Part shown: one piece after another, positions 1-5,481 of the stretch
How the letters are laid out: the number at the start of each line of letters is the position of its first letter
How positions within the stretch are numbered: position 1 is the first letter of the stretch
Origin: a virus
Virus record (IMG/VR): IMGVR_UViG_3300030390_001641
Span: 1 to 39,336 of that record
DNA: 39,336 bases
Reading direction: 5' to 3' (one strand)
Notes under the pieces: model-generated
The model's database searches: none
What the model saw: the letters and a program-made list of their open reading frames with translations, nothing else
Told to the model about the DNA's origin: nothing
Position numbers and translations under genes: made by a program

Positions 1-123
1 TGCGGTTGCCATCTTTGCTGGCACAAAATCCTCTGAGGTTTGCGGATCAAACCGACACACGTTGCGGTCAGCGGTGAACGTCTCCATGATCATCGCTTTG
101 ACGCTCTCGACTGCGTCAAAAAC
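1..123. repeat. Terminal overlap copy 1 (matches 39214-39336)
   Basis: The first 123 bases repeat as the last 123 bases. Bases 1-99 are identical. The remaining 24 contain six differences (positions 100, 103, 106, 109, 112, 115), each at a third codon position of the portal gene and each synonymous. This is best read as a circular or circularly permuted genome whose assembly was closed from slightly different strains. It is not likely to be a true direct terminal repeat, because it lies inside a coding frame that continues perfectly across the join. Confidence 0.9.
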
Positions 124-306
124 GTCCATAGAAACGTGCTGTGAGCGTCCGGGTCTCTCGTTCCCCATCGGCTTACCGTAGTAATACCGATAGCCCTTAT
201 CCCGCTGCTCACCTATCTCACTTTCAGCGTATGAGTCTGCGGCGTTTATGCTGTTCTCAAGCGTCGCTATAAGTTCTCTTTCGTCAATATCAGTAGCTAT
301 ATTCAT
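1..306 (-). CDS. Portal protein, N-terminal part (continues at 37429-39336)
   Basis: This is the first 102 codons of the portal gene, cut by the window edge; it starts at ATG 306 and runs leftward off the window. It reads MNIATDIDER..., then a basic, Tyr-rich stretch and SQHVSMDVFDAVESVKAMI, which is the same peptide found at the right end of the window. Joined across the circle at 39213/1, the protein is 696 residues. Portals form the dodecameric ring at the capsid vertex through which DNA enters and leaves. The ATG overlaps the end of the large terminase by 17 bp, the usual terminase-portal order. No strong ribosome binding site is seen, so translational coupling is likely. The assignment rests mainly on the longer C-terminal part. 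Confidence 0.9.
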   Translation of the reverse strand, partial: MNIATDIDERELIATLENSINAADSYAESEIGEQRDKGYRYYYGKPMGNERPGRSQHVSMDVFDAVESVKAMIMETFTADRNVCRFDPQTSEDFVPAKMATA

Positions 307-1777
307 AACTGGTGTGGTTACCTCGACCTGTTGTCATTTGTTCACGCTCGGCTTGGTTCTGACCAAAGCGTGTAACTGAGATGGCTGCATAACGCGTTGC
401 GTCTATCAAGTCGTCATGCTCTTTATGTATCTTTCCTTTTTTCCGGTGATACCGCCGAAACTCCTCAAACCAAGGAGCCAAATTATTGAACACCTGTAAG
501 CGCCCAGTTCTGAATCTCTCTAACATCTCCATCAATCCGGGCTCAACGTAGTTAGTGCCGTCAGCATTTGTGAACCGCCCGATCATCAACACCCCCGCCT
601 CTAAATACATCTCAGCCAAGGTGCGACCACTACCCTTCTCAGTGTTGTCACCGTCATGCGGATAAATAACAGGAATGTCCTTGCCACGACTCTTTATCAC
701 CGTGGCGTGTACTGCGGGTATCTCGCCCTCCTTCTTGTAGGCGTCATACACATAAATAGTATCGTTATCTGGGTTATAGGCCGTCCACACACAAGTAGTG
801 GGGTGCGTTATCCCAAAGTCCACCGCCGCCAACTTCTTATAATGCGCGGGAATCTCAAACGGCTCACACTGGATAACCTCTTCGGCTATGGGGAACACCA
901 TGCCCTCACCAAGAACCGGAATACCTTTACTCCGCATATCCCGCTGGTATTCAGGAATGGCGGCCAATAACTGCTCACGCACATCCTTATCAAGATGAGG
1001 TGCATCCTCCCATGTCACATTCTTTAGGTACTGCCCCTGAACCGGGTGATCCATAAATTGGGACACCAACTCGGTCATCCCGTTCTCAGGGGTTAAAGTA
1101 CCGACGAGGTAACCACCCTTTCCGTCATTACCTGTCGCTGTTCGCGTTAGACATTGTGGGTATATTGCGGTGTCGGTTGGTTCCTCGTCGATCCAGATAT
1201 AGTCCTGACTCGATCCCATAAGGACATGCTGACCCTGAGTGTAGGACTTAAAACTTACAGTGGAGGTGTTACCAGTGGCATACCTTACAGCCACATCCCT
1301 TGGGAGTCTTGGCGTACCCATAGCCGGTGTGACCTGATAGATAAGCCTTTGCGGTATCAGTCCAGAGCCATCAAACTTACCCTCTCCAAGATAGGTGCCA
1401 ATCAACTCCTTCACAATGACATCGCGAAGCTGCTCACCAGAAACACCCAAGCACCAAATCTTAGTCGGTCGGGTAAATCTAATACCCTCCCACCAATCTG
1501 GGTATAAGCCTGTTAAATGGTATGCAACCTCTGCTGCTTGAGAAGCCGTTTTGCCGACGCGGTTTGCAGCCATAAGCATTCTCTGCTTATTGGTCTTGCC
1601 AGCCTTGTAAAATTCTTCTTGCCACTCATAGGGCCGGAAATAAGCTAGACGGTTTTGAGCTTTGTGGACTTTTACTATACGAATGGCTTCCGCTATTTTT
1701 TCCGCCTTATTTTTTTGTGAGGCGGTGAGCTTTGAAGCCGGTTTTTTTGAAGTCTTTCTCTCAGACGCTTTTGCCAT
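290..1777 (-). CDS. terL: Terminase large subunit
   Basis: This is the ATP-driven packaging motor and headful or cutting nuclease, 495 residues. The ATPase half has Walker A AANRVGKT at residues 70-77 and a Walker B-like YIWIDEE with D197 and E198. The nuclease half carries AAVDFG (D320), YPHDGD near 373-377 and HDDLIDATRYA (D455, D456, D459), the acidic residues expected of an RNase H-like terminase nuclease. The length is typical. The N-terminus is Lys-rich. Its stop overlaps the portal start by 17 bp, and it follows the small terminase after a 178-bp structured gap. The ATG at 1777 has only a weak ribosome binding site. Confidence 0.95.
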   Translation of the reverse strand: MAKASERKTSKKPASKLTASQKNKAEKIAEAIRIVKVHKAQNRLAYFRPYEWQEEFYKAGKTNKQRMLMAANRVGKTASQAAEVAYHLTGLYPDWWEGIRFTRPTKIWCLGVSGEQLRDVIVKELIGTYLGEGKFDGSGLIPQRLIYQVTPAMGTPRLPRDVAVRYATGNTSTVSFKSYTQGQHVLMGSSQDYIWIDEEPTDTAIYPQCLTRTATGNDGKGGYLVGTLTPENGMTELVSQFMDHPVQGQYLKNVTWEDAPHLDKDVREQLLAAIPEYQRDMRSKGIPVLGEGMVFPIAEEVIQCEPFEIPAHYKKLAAVDFGITHPTTCVWTAYNPDNDTIYVYDAYKKEGEIPAVHATVIKSRGKDIPVIYPHDGDNTEKGSGRTLAEMYLEAGVLMIGRFTNADGTNYVEPGLMEMLERFRTGRLQVFNNLAPWFEEFRRYHRKKGKIHKEHDDLIDATRYAAISVTRFGQNQAEREQMTTGRGNHTSYEYSY

Positions 1778-1955
1778 TATTTACGCCCTATATGTAACGA
1801 TATATATGGGGGTGTACCGCCCCAGCCGGGAGTCCCAGATTTGCGAAGCGGGTTCAAAACCGCAAAACCTTACAGGCTAACATCCCGTAAATTACCCCGC
1901 GACGTTGTAAGCCATTGATTCTATTAGATATCTGTCCCATAACGAATGGGAGCGA
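1778..1955. other. Structured gap between the terminase genes
   Basis: No gene is seen in these 178 bases. They hold several short inverted repeats: GGGG 1808-1811 with CCCC 1820-1823; TTTGCG 1840-1845 with CGCAAA 1861-1866; and, overlapping the latter, GCGG 1848-1851 with CCGC 1860-1863, so the last two cannot form together. In many phages a packaging (pac or cos) site lies in or near the small terminase gene, so this is one place to look. That role is inference only. A tRNA was considered and rejected. Confidence 0.35.
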
Positions 1956-2336
1956 CTACAAACTGGACGGGTCAACGCCCGCATCTTTCAGAGCTTGTAA
2001 GGCGCTATCGATATCATGCGTGACCTCTATACCGCCGCTTATGTTAGCGTCTACTTCGGTTCTATCCCGCCAGTTAGCTCGGTTCTTCAGGAAGAATATC
2101 TGCGCTGAAGTGTTGGGCTTCTCAGCCGTTGCGGATTCAAACAGGGAATTAGTGACAGCCGAGATGCCCGCTTGCTTCCCAGCCTTTAAGGTGCTGTCGA
2201 ATGTGTCATCGTCACGCTTACGGCGTGCAATTGTCGAGACTGATATACCCAGACTAATTGCTATCTGTTCCTCCGATAGCCCTATCTTTGCTAGGTTATA
2301 CAGCTCCTCGTAATCAATGGGCTTTGTGTTCGCCAA
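1956..2336 (-). CDS. terS: Terminase small subunit
   Basis: This is the DNA-recognition subunit of the packaging machine, 126 residues. The N-terminus contains a helix-turn-helix pattern (LSEEQIAISLGISVSTIARR, about residues 20-39). The middle has the segment AQIFFLKNRANWRDRTEV, typical of small terminases of this class. The start is TTG at 2336, preceded by GGGGAG eight bases upstream; no in-frame ATG fits better. It is the first gene of the long minus-strand virion operon and lies just downstream of a TATAAT box and an operator-like palindrome. Confidence 0.85.
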   Translation of the reverse strand: MANTKPIDYEELYNLAKIGLSEEQIAISLGISVSTIARRKRDDDTFDSTLKAGKQAGISAVTNSLFESATAEKPNTSAQIFFLKNRANWRDRTEVDANISGGIEVTHDIDSALQALKDAGVDPSSL

Positions 2337-2371
2337 TGTTTGTACTCCCCGTTAAATCGTGAATGAGGCCG

Positions 2372-2398
2372 ATTATATCGCAATACAACCTGTTGTTG
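2372..2398 (-). promoter_or_regulatory. Candidate promoter and operator of the virion operon
   Basis: On the minus strand a perfect TATAAT occupies 2377-2372, 35 bp ahead of the small terminase start. No good -35 box lies 17 bp upstream. Instead the spacer and -35 zone are covered by the 13-bp near-palindrome at 2386-2398 (plus-strand CAACCTGTTGTTG), one of the recurrent CAAC-N5-GTTG sites. This suggests either a promoter needing an activator or one tightly closed by the lysogenic repressor. No other strong promoter was seen ahead of the structural genes. Confidence 0.5.
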
Positions 2399-2439
2399 TG
2401 TGTCCGATACTCTGTTGCCCCTATTGGTTGACCTAAATA

Positions 2440-2479
2440 CAACCATAGGTTGACTATACAACGTGCAGTGTGAGACTAT
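2440..2479 (+). promoter_or_regulatory. Promoter with embedded operator, left cassette
   Basis: The operator-like palindrome CAACCATAGGTTG is at 2440-2452. Its last three bases begin the -35 box TTGACT (2450-2455). An acceptable -10, GACTAT, lies at 2474-2479 after an 18-bp spacer. The bases after the operator (GACTATACAAC) closely match those at the 6.19-kb promoter. It drives the plus-strand genes that start at 2512. A second inverted pair, GGTTG 2426-2430 and CAACC 2440-2444, overlaps it. Confidence 0.6.
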
Positions 2480-2511
2480 TACACCTCACTCATATATATA
2501 GGTAAGTAGTT

Positions 2512-2796
2512 ATGTTCATAGAACCCATCAACAAAAAGGATGCATCGCTAGTGCGTCGCTATCTTGTGGCAGATCGTAAGCTTGTAGAAACCGAGGATGC
2601 ATTGACCGCATTTAACGATTCAATTTTCGACGATGCCAAGCTATACAAAGCCGAAGAAAAGAAAAGCCTCACATTAGATCGCTTGATCGATAAATGTTAT
2701 GCGATTTGGGATGAGCTTCCAGCGCGTGAACAGCAGAACATTGACCGGCAATATAAAAATCACTTTGGCTACGGTTGCCAATTGGGGGCGCTGTAA
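2512..2796 (+). CDS. Hypothetical protein, left cassette gene 1
   Basis: A 94-residue soluble protein rich in Asp, Glu and Lys, largely helical in appearance, with no signal peptide or membrane segment. No family is recognised. It is the first gene after the operator-controlled promoter at 2450 and is coupled to the next gene by a TAATG overlap at 2794-2798. The upstream bases contain only a weak ribosome binding site (GGTAAG). The position, beside the terminase but facing away from the virion operon, is typical of phage accessory genes that act on the host, but no function can be assigned. Confidence 0.75.
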   Translation: MFIEPINKKDASLVRRYLVADRKLVETEDALTAFNDSIFDDAKLYKAEEKKSLTLDRLIDKCYAIWDELPAREQQNIDRQYKNHFGYGCQLGAL

Positions 2797-2975
2797 TGAA
2801 CAAGATTAAACCAATAGAGCTATTTCACACGCCGTCAGACATGAAAGCATTGCAAGATTATCTGGCATTGTTTAACGGCAGTGAGGCGGCGGTTGCTCAA
2901 ACATGCGCTTGGATGGCGTGGAATTTAGCCGCCAAAATTACTAACCCTACTACTAATGACGAGGTGACAGCATGA
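2796..2975 (+). CDS. Hypothetical small protein, left cassette gene 2
   Basis: A 59-residue protein starting MNKIKPIELF at ATG 2796, whose A is shared with the stop codon of the preceding gene. A G-run (GGGGGCG) just upstream may serve as ribosome binding site. An in-frame ATG at 2775 would make it longer but lies inside the upstream gene; the TAATG junction favours 2796. It is soluble with a central Ala-rich helix (AAVAQTCAWMAW). No family is recognised. The stop overlaps the next start (ATGA at 2972-2975), so all three cassette genes are probably translated as a coupled set. Confidence 0.7.
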   Translation: MNKIKPIELFHTPSDMKALQDYLALFNGSEAAVAQTCAWMAWNLAAKITNPTTNDEVTA

Positions 2976-3292
2976 ATACTGACCAAGATTATTTCCGATG
3001 GTGGTCTACTGGGAGCGGCCGCATAGAGTTCCAACTGCGGCAGTCAGATAGTGAAGCCGGAAGCCATCAGGGAGACTGCTTAAACGATGTCCAAGAGTTG
3101 CTGACACTGCCTTATATCTACAATCAGTTGGACGCTTTAGATTCTGACTTAATAGCGGCTGAACTTGGAGAGTATGGGTGTTGGAATGATGCCGAACTGA
3201 GCGACCATTCAGCCAACTTAGAGCGTCTGCTCTGGATTGCCTGCGGTGATATTCAAGAGGAATATTTTGATTGTGAAGAGGATGAAGAGTAA
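2972..3292 (+). CDS. Acidic conserved phage protein, left cassette gene 3
   Basis: A 106-residue, strongly acidic protein ending EEDEE, with two adjacent Trp near the start (residues 10-11) and a run rich in Asp, Leu and Tyr (LLTLPYIYNQLDALDSDLI). The segment ending in AACGDI- or AAGDI-like motifs is a pattern I associate with a small conserved phage family of unknown role. High acidity and small size fit a DNA-mimic or other host-inhibitor protein, but that is speculation. It is followed 10 bp later by a strong terminator that closes the cassette. Confidence 0.75.
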   Translation: MNTDQDYFRWWSTGSGRIEFQLRQSDSEAGSHQGDCLNDVQELLTLPYIYNQLDALDSDLIAAELGEYGCWNDAELSDHSANLERLLWIACGDIQEEYFDCEEDEE

Positions 3293-3302
3293 GTAAATCA
3301 AG

Positions 3303-3327
3303 CGCCCTTAATGGAGGGCGTTTTTTT
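3303..3327 (+). terminator. Rho-independent terminator
   Basis: CGCCCT (3303-3308) pairs with AGGGCG (3315-3320) across a six-base loop, followed directly by seven T (3321-3327). It ends the 2512-3292 transcript and separates it from the gene at 3363. Confidence 0.9.
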
Positions 3328-3362
3328 GTACTTATTTACAACTAAAAGTAGGGGAAACAACA

Positions 3363-4118
3363 ATGCGTTATTTATCAGCTAATAAATCAAAGCCGGTTGG
3401 GTTGTCAAAAACTCGCGGCTTTATTATGTGGGAGGGCCCAAGCGTTTTGGACGGTGAGCCCATCGCAATAATTGCAACTATGAGCACTAGCAATAAAAAG
3501 ACCGGAGATATGGTGCAAACGTGGATCATTAGAACCGATATCAATCCGGTTGAAGCTTCCAAGGTCGGCGCGGATGTTTCTATCTGTGGCAACTGCCCAC
3601 ACCGACACTTTAACAAAGGCGCTTGTTATGTAAATATTGGTCAGGCACCTAATGCAGTTTATAAAGGTTATAAGCGCGGTATCTATCCGGCCTTTGATCT
3701 TAGCCAACATGCGGCGCACTTTGCCGGTAGAATGATAAGGTTAGGCGCTTATGGTGATCCGGCGGCGATTCCGTTTGATGTCGCATCATCGATTGCATTA
3801 TTGGGGTCGGGGCACACTGGGTACACTCACCAAGCCTCGCACAAAAACTTCGACAGTCGTTTTATGTCTTTGTGCATGGTTTCTGCCGATTCACCAAAAC
3901 AGGCGCTTAAATATCAGGCACAAGGCGCAAAAACTTTTCGTGTCGCGATGGTCGGTGATGCCCTTTTTGATTCAGAGATTGAATGCTTGTCGGATTCCAA
4001 GGGTATCCAGTGTATCGATTGCGGTTTGTGCGATGGTGTTTCCAAGAATATAGCTATCACGGTTCACGGGTCGCGATCCAATAATTTCAAATCTAATCTT
4101 ATAGCGGTCGGAGGGTAA
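3363..4118 (+). CDS. Cys-rich conserved phage protein of unknown function
   Basis: A 251-residue protein with eight Cys in a metal-site-like layout: C75-x2-C78, then C88, and near the end C217-x2-C220-x2-C223 (CIDCGLC). Between them lies [15 protein letters not shown] (residues 126-140) and GHTGYTHQ (150-157). I recognise this as a conserved phage and prophage family without known activity, possibly distantly related to the mycobacteriophage gp88-type Cys proteins; that link is weak. The start at 3363 has AGGGGA eight bases upstream. It lies between a terminator and the iteron-like repeats, which begin two bases after its stop, so a role linked to those repeats is worth testing. It has no membrane segment. 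Confidence 0.85.
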   Translation: MRYLSANKSKPVGLSKTRGFIMWEGPSVLDGEPIAIIATMSTSNKKTGDMVQTWIIRTDINPVEASKVGADVSICGNCPHRHFNKGACYVNIGQAPNAVYKGYKRGIYPAFDLSQHAAHFAGRMIRLGAYGDPAAIPFDVASSIALLGSGHTGYTHQASHKNFDSRFMSLCMVSADSPKQALKYQAQGAKTFRVAMVGDALFDSEIECLSDSKGIQCIDCGLCDGVSKNIAITVHGSRSNNFKSNLIAVGG

Positions 4119-4119
4119 A

Positions 4120-4239
4120 AAAGTTCGGCAGCTTAAAGTTCGGCAGCTTAACTTTCTGCAGCTTAAAGTTCGGCAGCTTAACTTTCTGCAGCTTAACTTT
4201 CTGCAGCTTAACTTTCTGCAGCTTAACTTTCTGCAGCTT
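4120..4239. repeat. Eight perfect 15-bp tandem repeats of two types
   Basis: Exactly eight 15-bp units lie end to end. Type A is AAAGTTCGGCAGCTT and type B is AACTTTCTGCAGCTT, in the order A A B A B B B B. Each unit matches its type without a mismatch. The first six bases of A (AAAGTT) and of B (AACTTT) are reverse complements, while the second halves differ only at CGGCAG versus CTGCAG. The array begins two bases after the stop of the 3363 gene. It looks like an iteron set. It has no spacers, so it is not a CRISPR. Confidence 0.95.
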
Positions 4240-4244
4240 CATTT

Positions 4245-4340
4245 TGTCGCGGTGTCGCGGTCGGTTTGTCGCGGTTTATTTGTCGCGGTGTCGCGGTTGA
4301 TTTGTCGCGGTTGATTTGTCGCGGTGTCGCGGTGTCGCGG
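4245..4340. repeat. Nine copies of the 8-mer TGTCGCGG
   Basis: Perfect copies of TGTCGCGG start at 4245, 4253, 4267, 4281, 4289, 4303, 4317, 4325 and 4333. Spacing is either 8 bp (end to end) or 14 bp (a six-base spacer: TCGGTT, TTTATT, TTGATT or TTGATT). The array begins five bases after the 15-bp array and has no open frame of interest. It reads as a second class of protein-binding repeats. Confidence 0.95.
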
Positions 4341-4350
4341 TTAAATTAGT

Positions 4351-4513
4351 TTACCTTGACCACCTCAAACCCTTACCGGCTCTACGTTTCAGAGCATTTC
4401 AGCTCCAAGGTCAAGGTAAACTCAAATTCTCAATTCTTACCTTGACCACCTCAAACCCGCACCGGCTCTACGTTTCAGAGCATTTTAACAAAAAAGGTCA
4501 AGGGTCAAGGTAA
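4351..4513. repeat. Two 49-bp direct repeats, each ending in an inverted TTACCTTGACC/GGTCAAGGTAA pair
   Basis: A unit of about 49 bp starts at 4351 and again at 4437, differing at only two or three positions. Each opens with TTACCTTGACC and contains a small hairpin GCTCT-N7-AGAGC. The first unit closes with the perfect complement GGTCAAGGTAA at 4409-4419 and the second with GGTCAAGGTAA at 4503-4513, preceded by an overlapping extra GGTCAAGG at 4496. Each unit can fold as a long stem with an inner hairpin. A degraded third copy of the unit's start lies at 4717-4743. Confidence 0.9.
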
Positions 4514-4743
4514 AATCCAACAAAACCAGTAGGATTTAAAAACACTATTTTTAGGTTTTTTTTTCCTACTGACTTTATATCTATTTACCTTGACCATTAA
4601 AGAAAAAGAGTATAAATAAGTAATAAAGTATAATAAAATCAATAACTTAGGGTGGTCAAGGTTAACATTTTCTACCTTGACCTTTTGGCCTTTTACCTTG
4701 ACCTTTTGGCCTTTTTTTGACCACTTCAAAACCGCACCGCCTC
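4514..4743. repeat. AT-rich segment with further TACCTTGACC motifs (candidate unwinding element)
   Basis: Bases 4527-4660 are strongly A+T-rich with long A and T runs. They contain the inverted pair CAGTAGGA (4527-4534) and TCCTACTG (4564-4571). TTACCTTGACC recurs at 4585-4595, its complement GGTCAAGGTTAA at 4654-4665, and TACCTTGACC at 4673-4682 and 4694-4703, the last two inside a tandem repeat with TTTTGGCC. Together with the arrays to the left, this has the layout of a replication origin: iterons beside an AT-rich unwinding zone. From 4744 to 4909 I see only A+C-rich sequence without a gene or clear signal. Confidence 0.6.
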
Positions 4744-4909
4744 AAACCCTTAAATCATCCCCTGCTATCAATCCTAAAAACACAACGCAAAACAGACAAA
4801 CAAACAACATTACACACCTCACAAGTTAAAGTGCGTGCATTGTAATAAGTGGTAAGGACACAACGAAATGATATAAGGCTATGAGGGTTATGCGGTGAGC
4901 GATGAACGC

Positions 4910-5170
4910 TTAAAGGTATTCATCCATAAAGTCTATCTTCATTAATTCGACGGCACCTAGAACGGATACCACTGGTACGCCATCGCTATGCCAAGAGTTT
5001 GACACTTGCCCTTCACTGTCGATGGCAACGACCGCAAAGGCTTTAATGTTGTTATGCATGGAGTATTCGCAAAAGTCGGAGAGGGAATCAAGTAGAGCCT
5101 GTGAGGTTCGATCGCTCACAGGCTCTTGACCTTTACTCTTGACCTTCTCTGTTATATCGACGATTTTCAA
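4910..5170 (-). CDS. Small conserved phage protein of unknown function
   Basis: An 86-residue protein. The start is TTG at 5170, chosen because GAGGAG lies about six bases upstream; no ATG is better placed. The C-terminal half (AFVVAVDSEG-like AVVAIDSEGQVSNSW, then VLGAVELMK) is a pattern I have seen in small phage proteins of unknown role. It is the last gene of a five-gene minus-strand set and overlaps the previous gene by 38 bp. Its early coding sequence contains a perfect 12-bp inverted repeat and two CTTGACC motifs like those of the neighbouring repeat region, so expression may be controlled inside the gene. Confidence 0.75.
   Translation of the reverse strand: MKIVDITEKVKSKGQEPVSDRTSQALLDSLSDFCEYSMHNNIKAFAVVAIDSEGQVSNSWHSDGVPVVSVLGAVELMKIDFMDEYL
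5094..5126. repeat. Perfect 12-bp inverted repeat inside the 4910-5170 gene
   Basis: AGAGCCTGTGAG (5094-5105) and CTCACAGGCTCT (5115-5126) are exact complements around a nine-base loop that contains CGATCG. In the mRNA the hairpin starts 44 nt after the TTG start. No U-run follows, so it is not an ordinary terminator. Just upstream in the gene are CTTGACC sites at 5125-5131 and 5138-5144, 13 bp apart. Confidence 0.9.
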
Positions 5171-5279
5171 GTTCTCTCCTCAATACGAAGTCGCGCTGCT
5201 TATCTTGATACATCAAGAAAGCGCCGTGCAAGCAGACGGCTGTAAAAGTTAAGACTATTGCACCTAGTAACTGATCCAT
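5133..5279 (-). CDS. 48-residue single-pass membrane protein
   Basis: A tiny gene starting at ATG 5279 with a strong AGGAGG eight bases upstream. It codes for a short N-terminus, one hydrophobic segment (about residues 4-24, LLGAIVLTFTAVCLHGAFLMY) and a highly charged tail rich in Arg and Glu (RRELENRRYNREGQE). A longer frame from 5462 is open but overlaps the upstream gene and lacks a start signal. Function unknown. Small one-span phage proteins of this shape include superinfection-exclusion proteins and toxins, but nothing here proves either. Confidence 0.75.
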   Translation of the reverse strand: MDQLLGAIVLTFTAVCLHGAFLMYQDKQRDFVLRRELENRRYNREGQE

Positions 5280-5280
5280 T

Positions 5281-5481
5281 TTAGTACCTCCTCTGGTTAA
5301 GTATACCACTACTAGTTGTATCTCTGGACACACTGACGCCCGACATAATGCCAGCGATGCGCCCCTGAACGACTTCTCTGAGCTCACCGCGCTTGTAGCG
5401 GTACATTTGCAGCATCTCATCGTTATCACGTTGCTTGCGTTCGAGCTGATGGATAAGCTCATCTAGTTCAAATAAGTTCAT
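5281..5481 (-). CDS. Hypothetical coiled-coil protein
   Basis: A 66-residue protein starting MNLFELDELI at ATG 5481, whose A is shared with the stop of the previous gene (TGATG). Residues 1-40 are a charged amphipathic helix (LIHQLERKQRDNDEMLQMY) likely to form a coiled coil; the C-terminus is Ser/Thr-rich. The open frame extends upstream to 5517, but the overlapping stop-start favours 5481. No family is recognised. Coupled translation with its neighbours is likely. Confidence 0.7.
   Translation of the reverse strand: MNLFELDELIHQLERKQRDNDEMLQMYRYKRGELREVVQGRIAGIMSGVSVSRDTTSSGILNQRRY

Noticed and set aside
1-123. True direct terminal repeat of the virion DNA
   Set aside because: It lies in the middle of the portal gene, the frame reads through the join, and the two copies differ; a circular assembly overlap explains it better.
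1800-1890. tRNA gene between the terminase genes
   Set aside because: GGTTCAAAACC looks like a T-loop, but no 5-bp T-stem, anticodon arm or seven-base acceptor stem can be built on either strand.
2972-3292. Firm call of an anti-CRISPR or Ocr-like DNA mimic
   Set aside because: Acidity and position are suggestive only; no motif of a known inhibitor family was recognised.
4120-4340. CRISPR array
   Set aside because: Units are tandem with no unique spacers and no cas genes are present; the DUF2800 gene only resembles Cas4 in its nuclease and Cys layout.
4505-4729. Minus-strand open frame of 74 codons in the repeat region
   Set aside because: It is produced by translation of the TTGACC repeats (KGQKVKVKGQKVKV), has no ribosome binding site and no family look; the plus-strand frame 4316-4513 is rejected for the same reason.
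5133-5462. Longer 109-residue version of the small membrane protein
   Set aside because: The extra N-terminus overlaps the upstream gene, has biased Cys/Ser composition and no start signal; AGGAGG marks the start at 5279.
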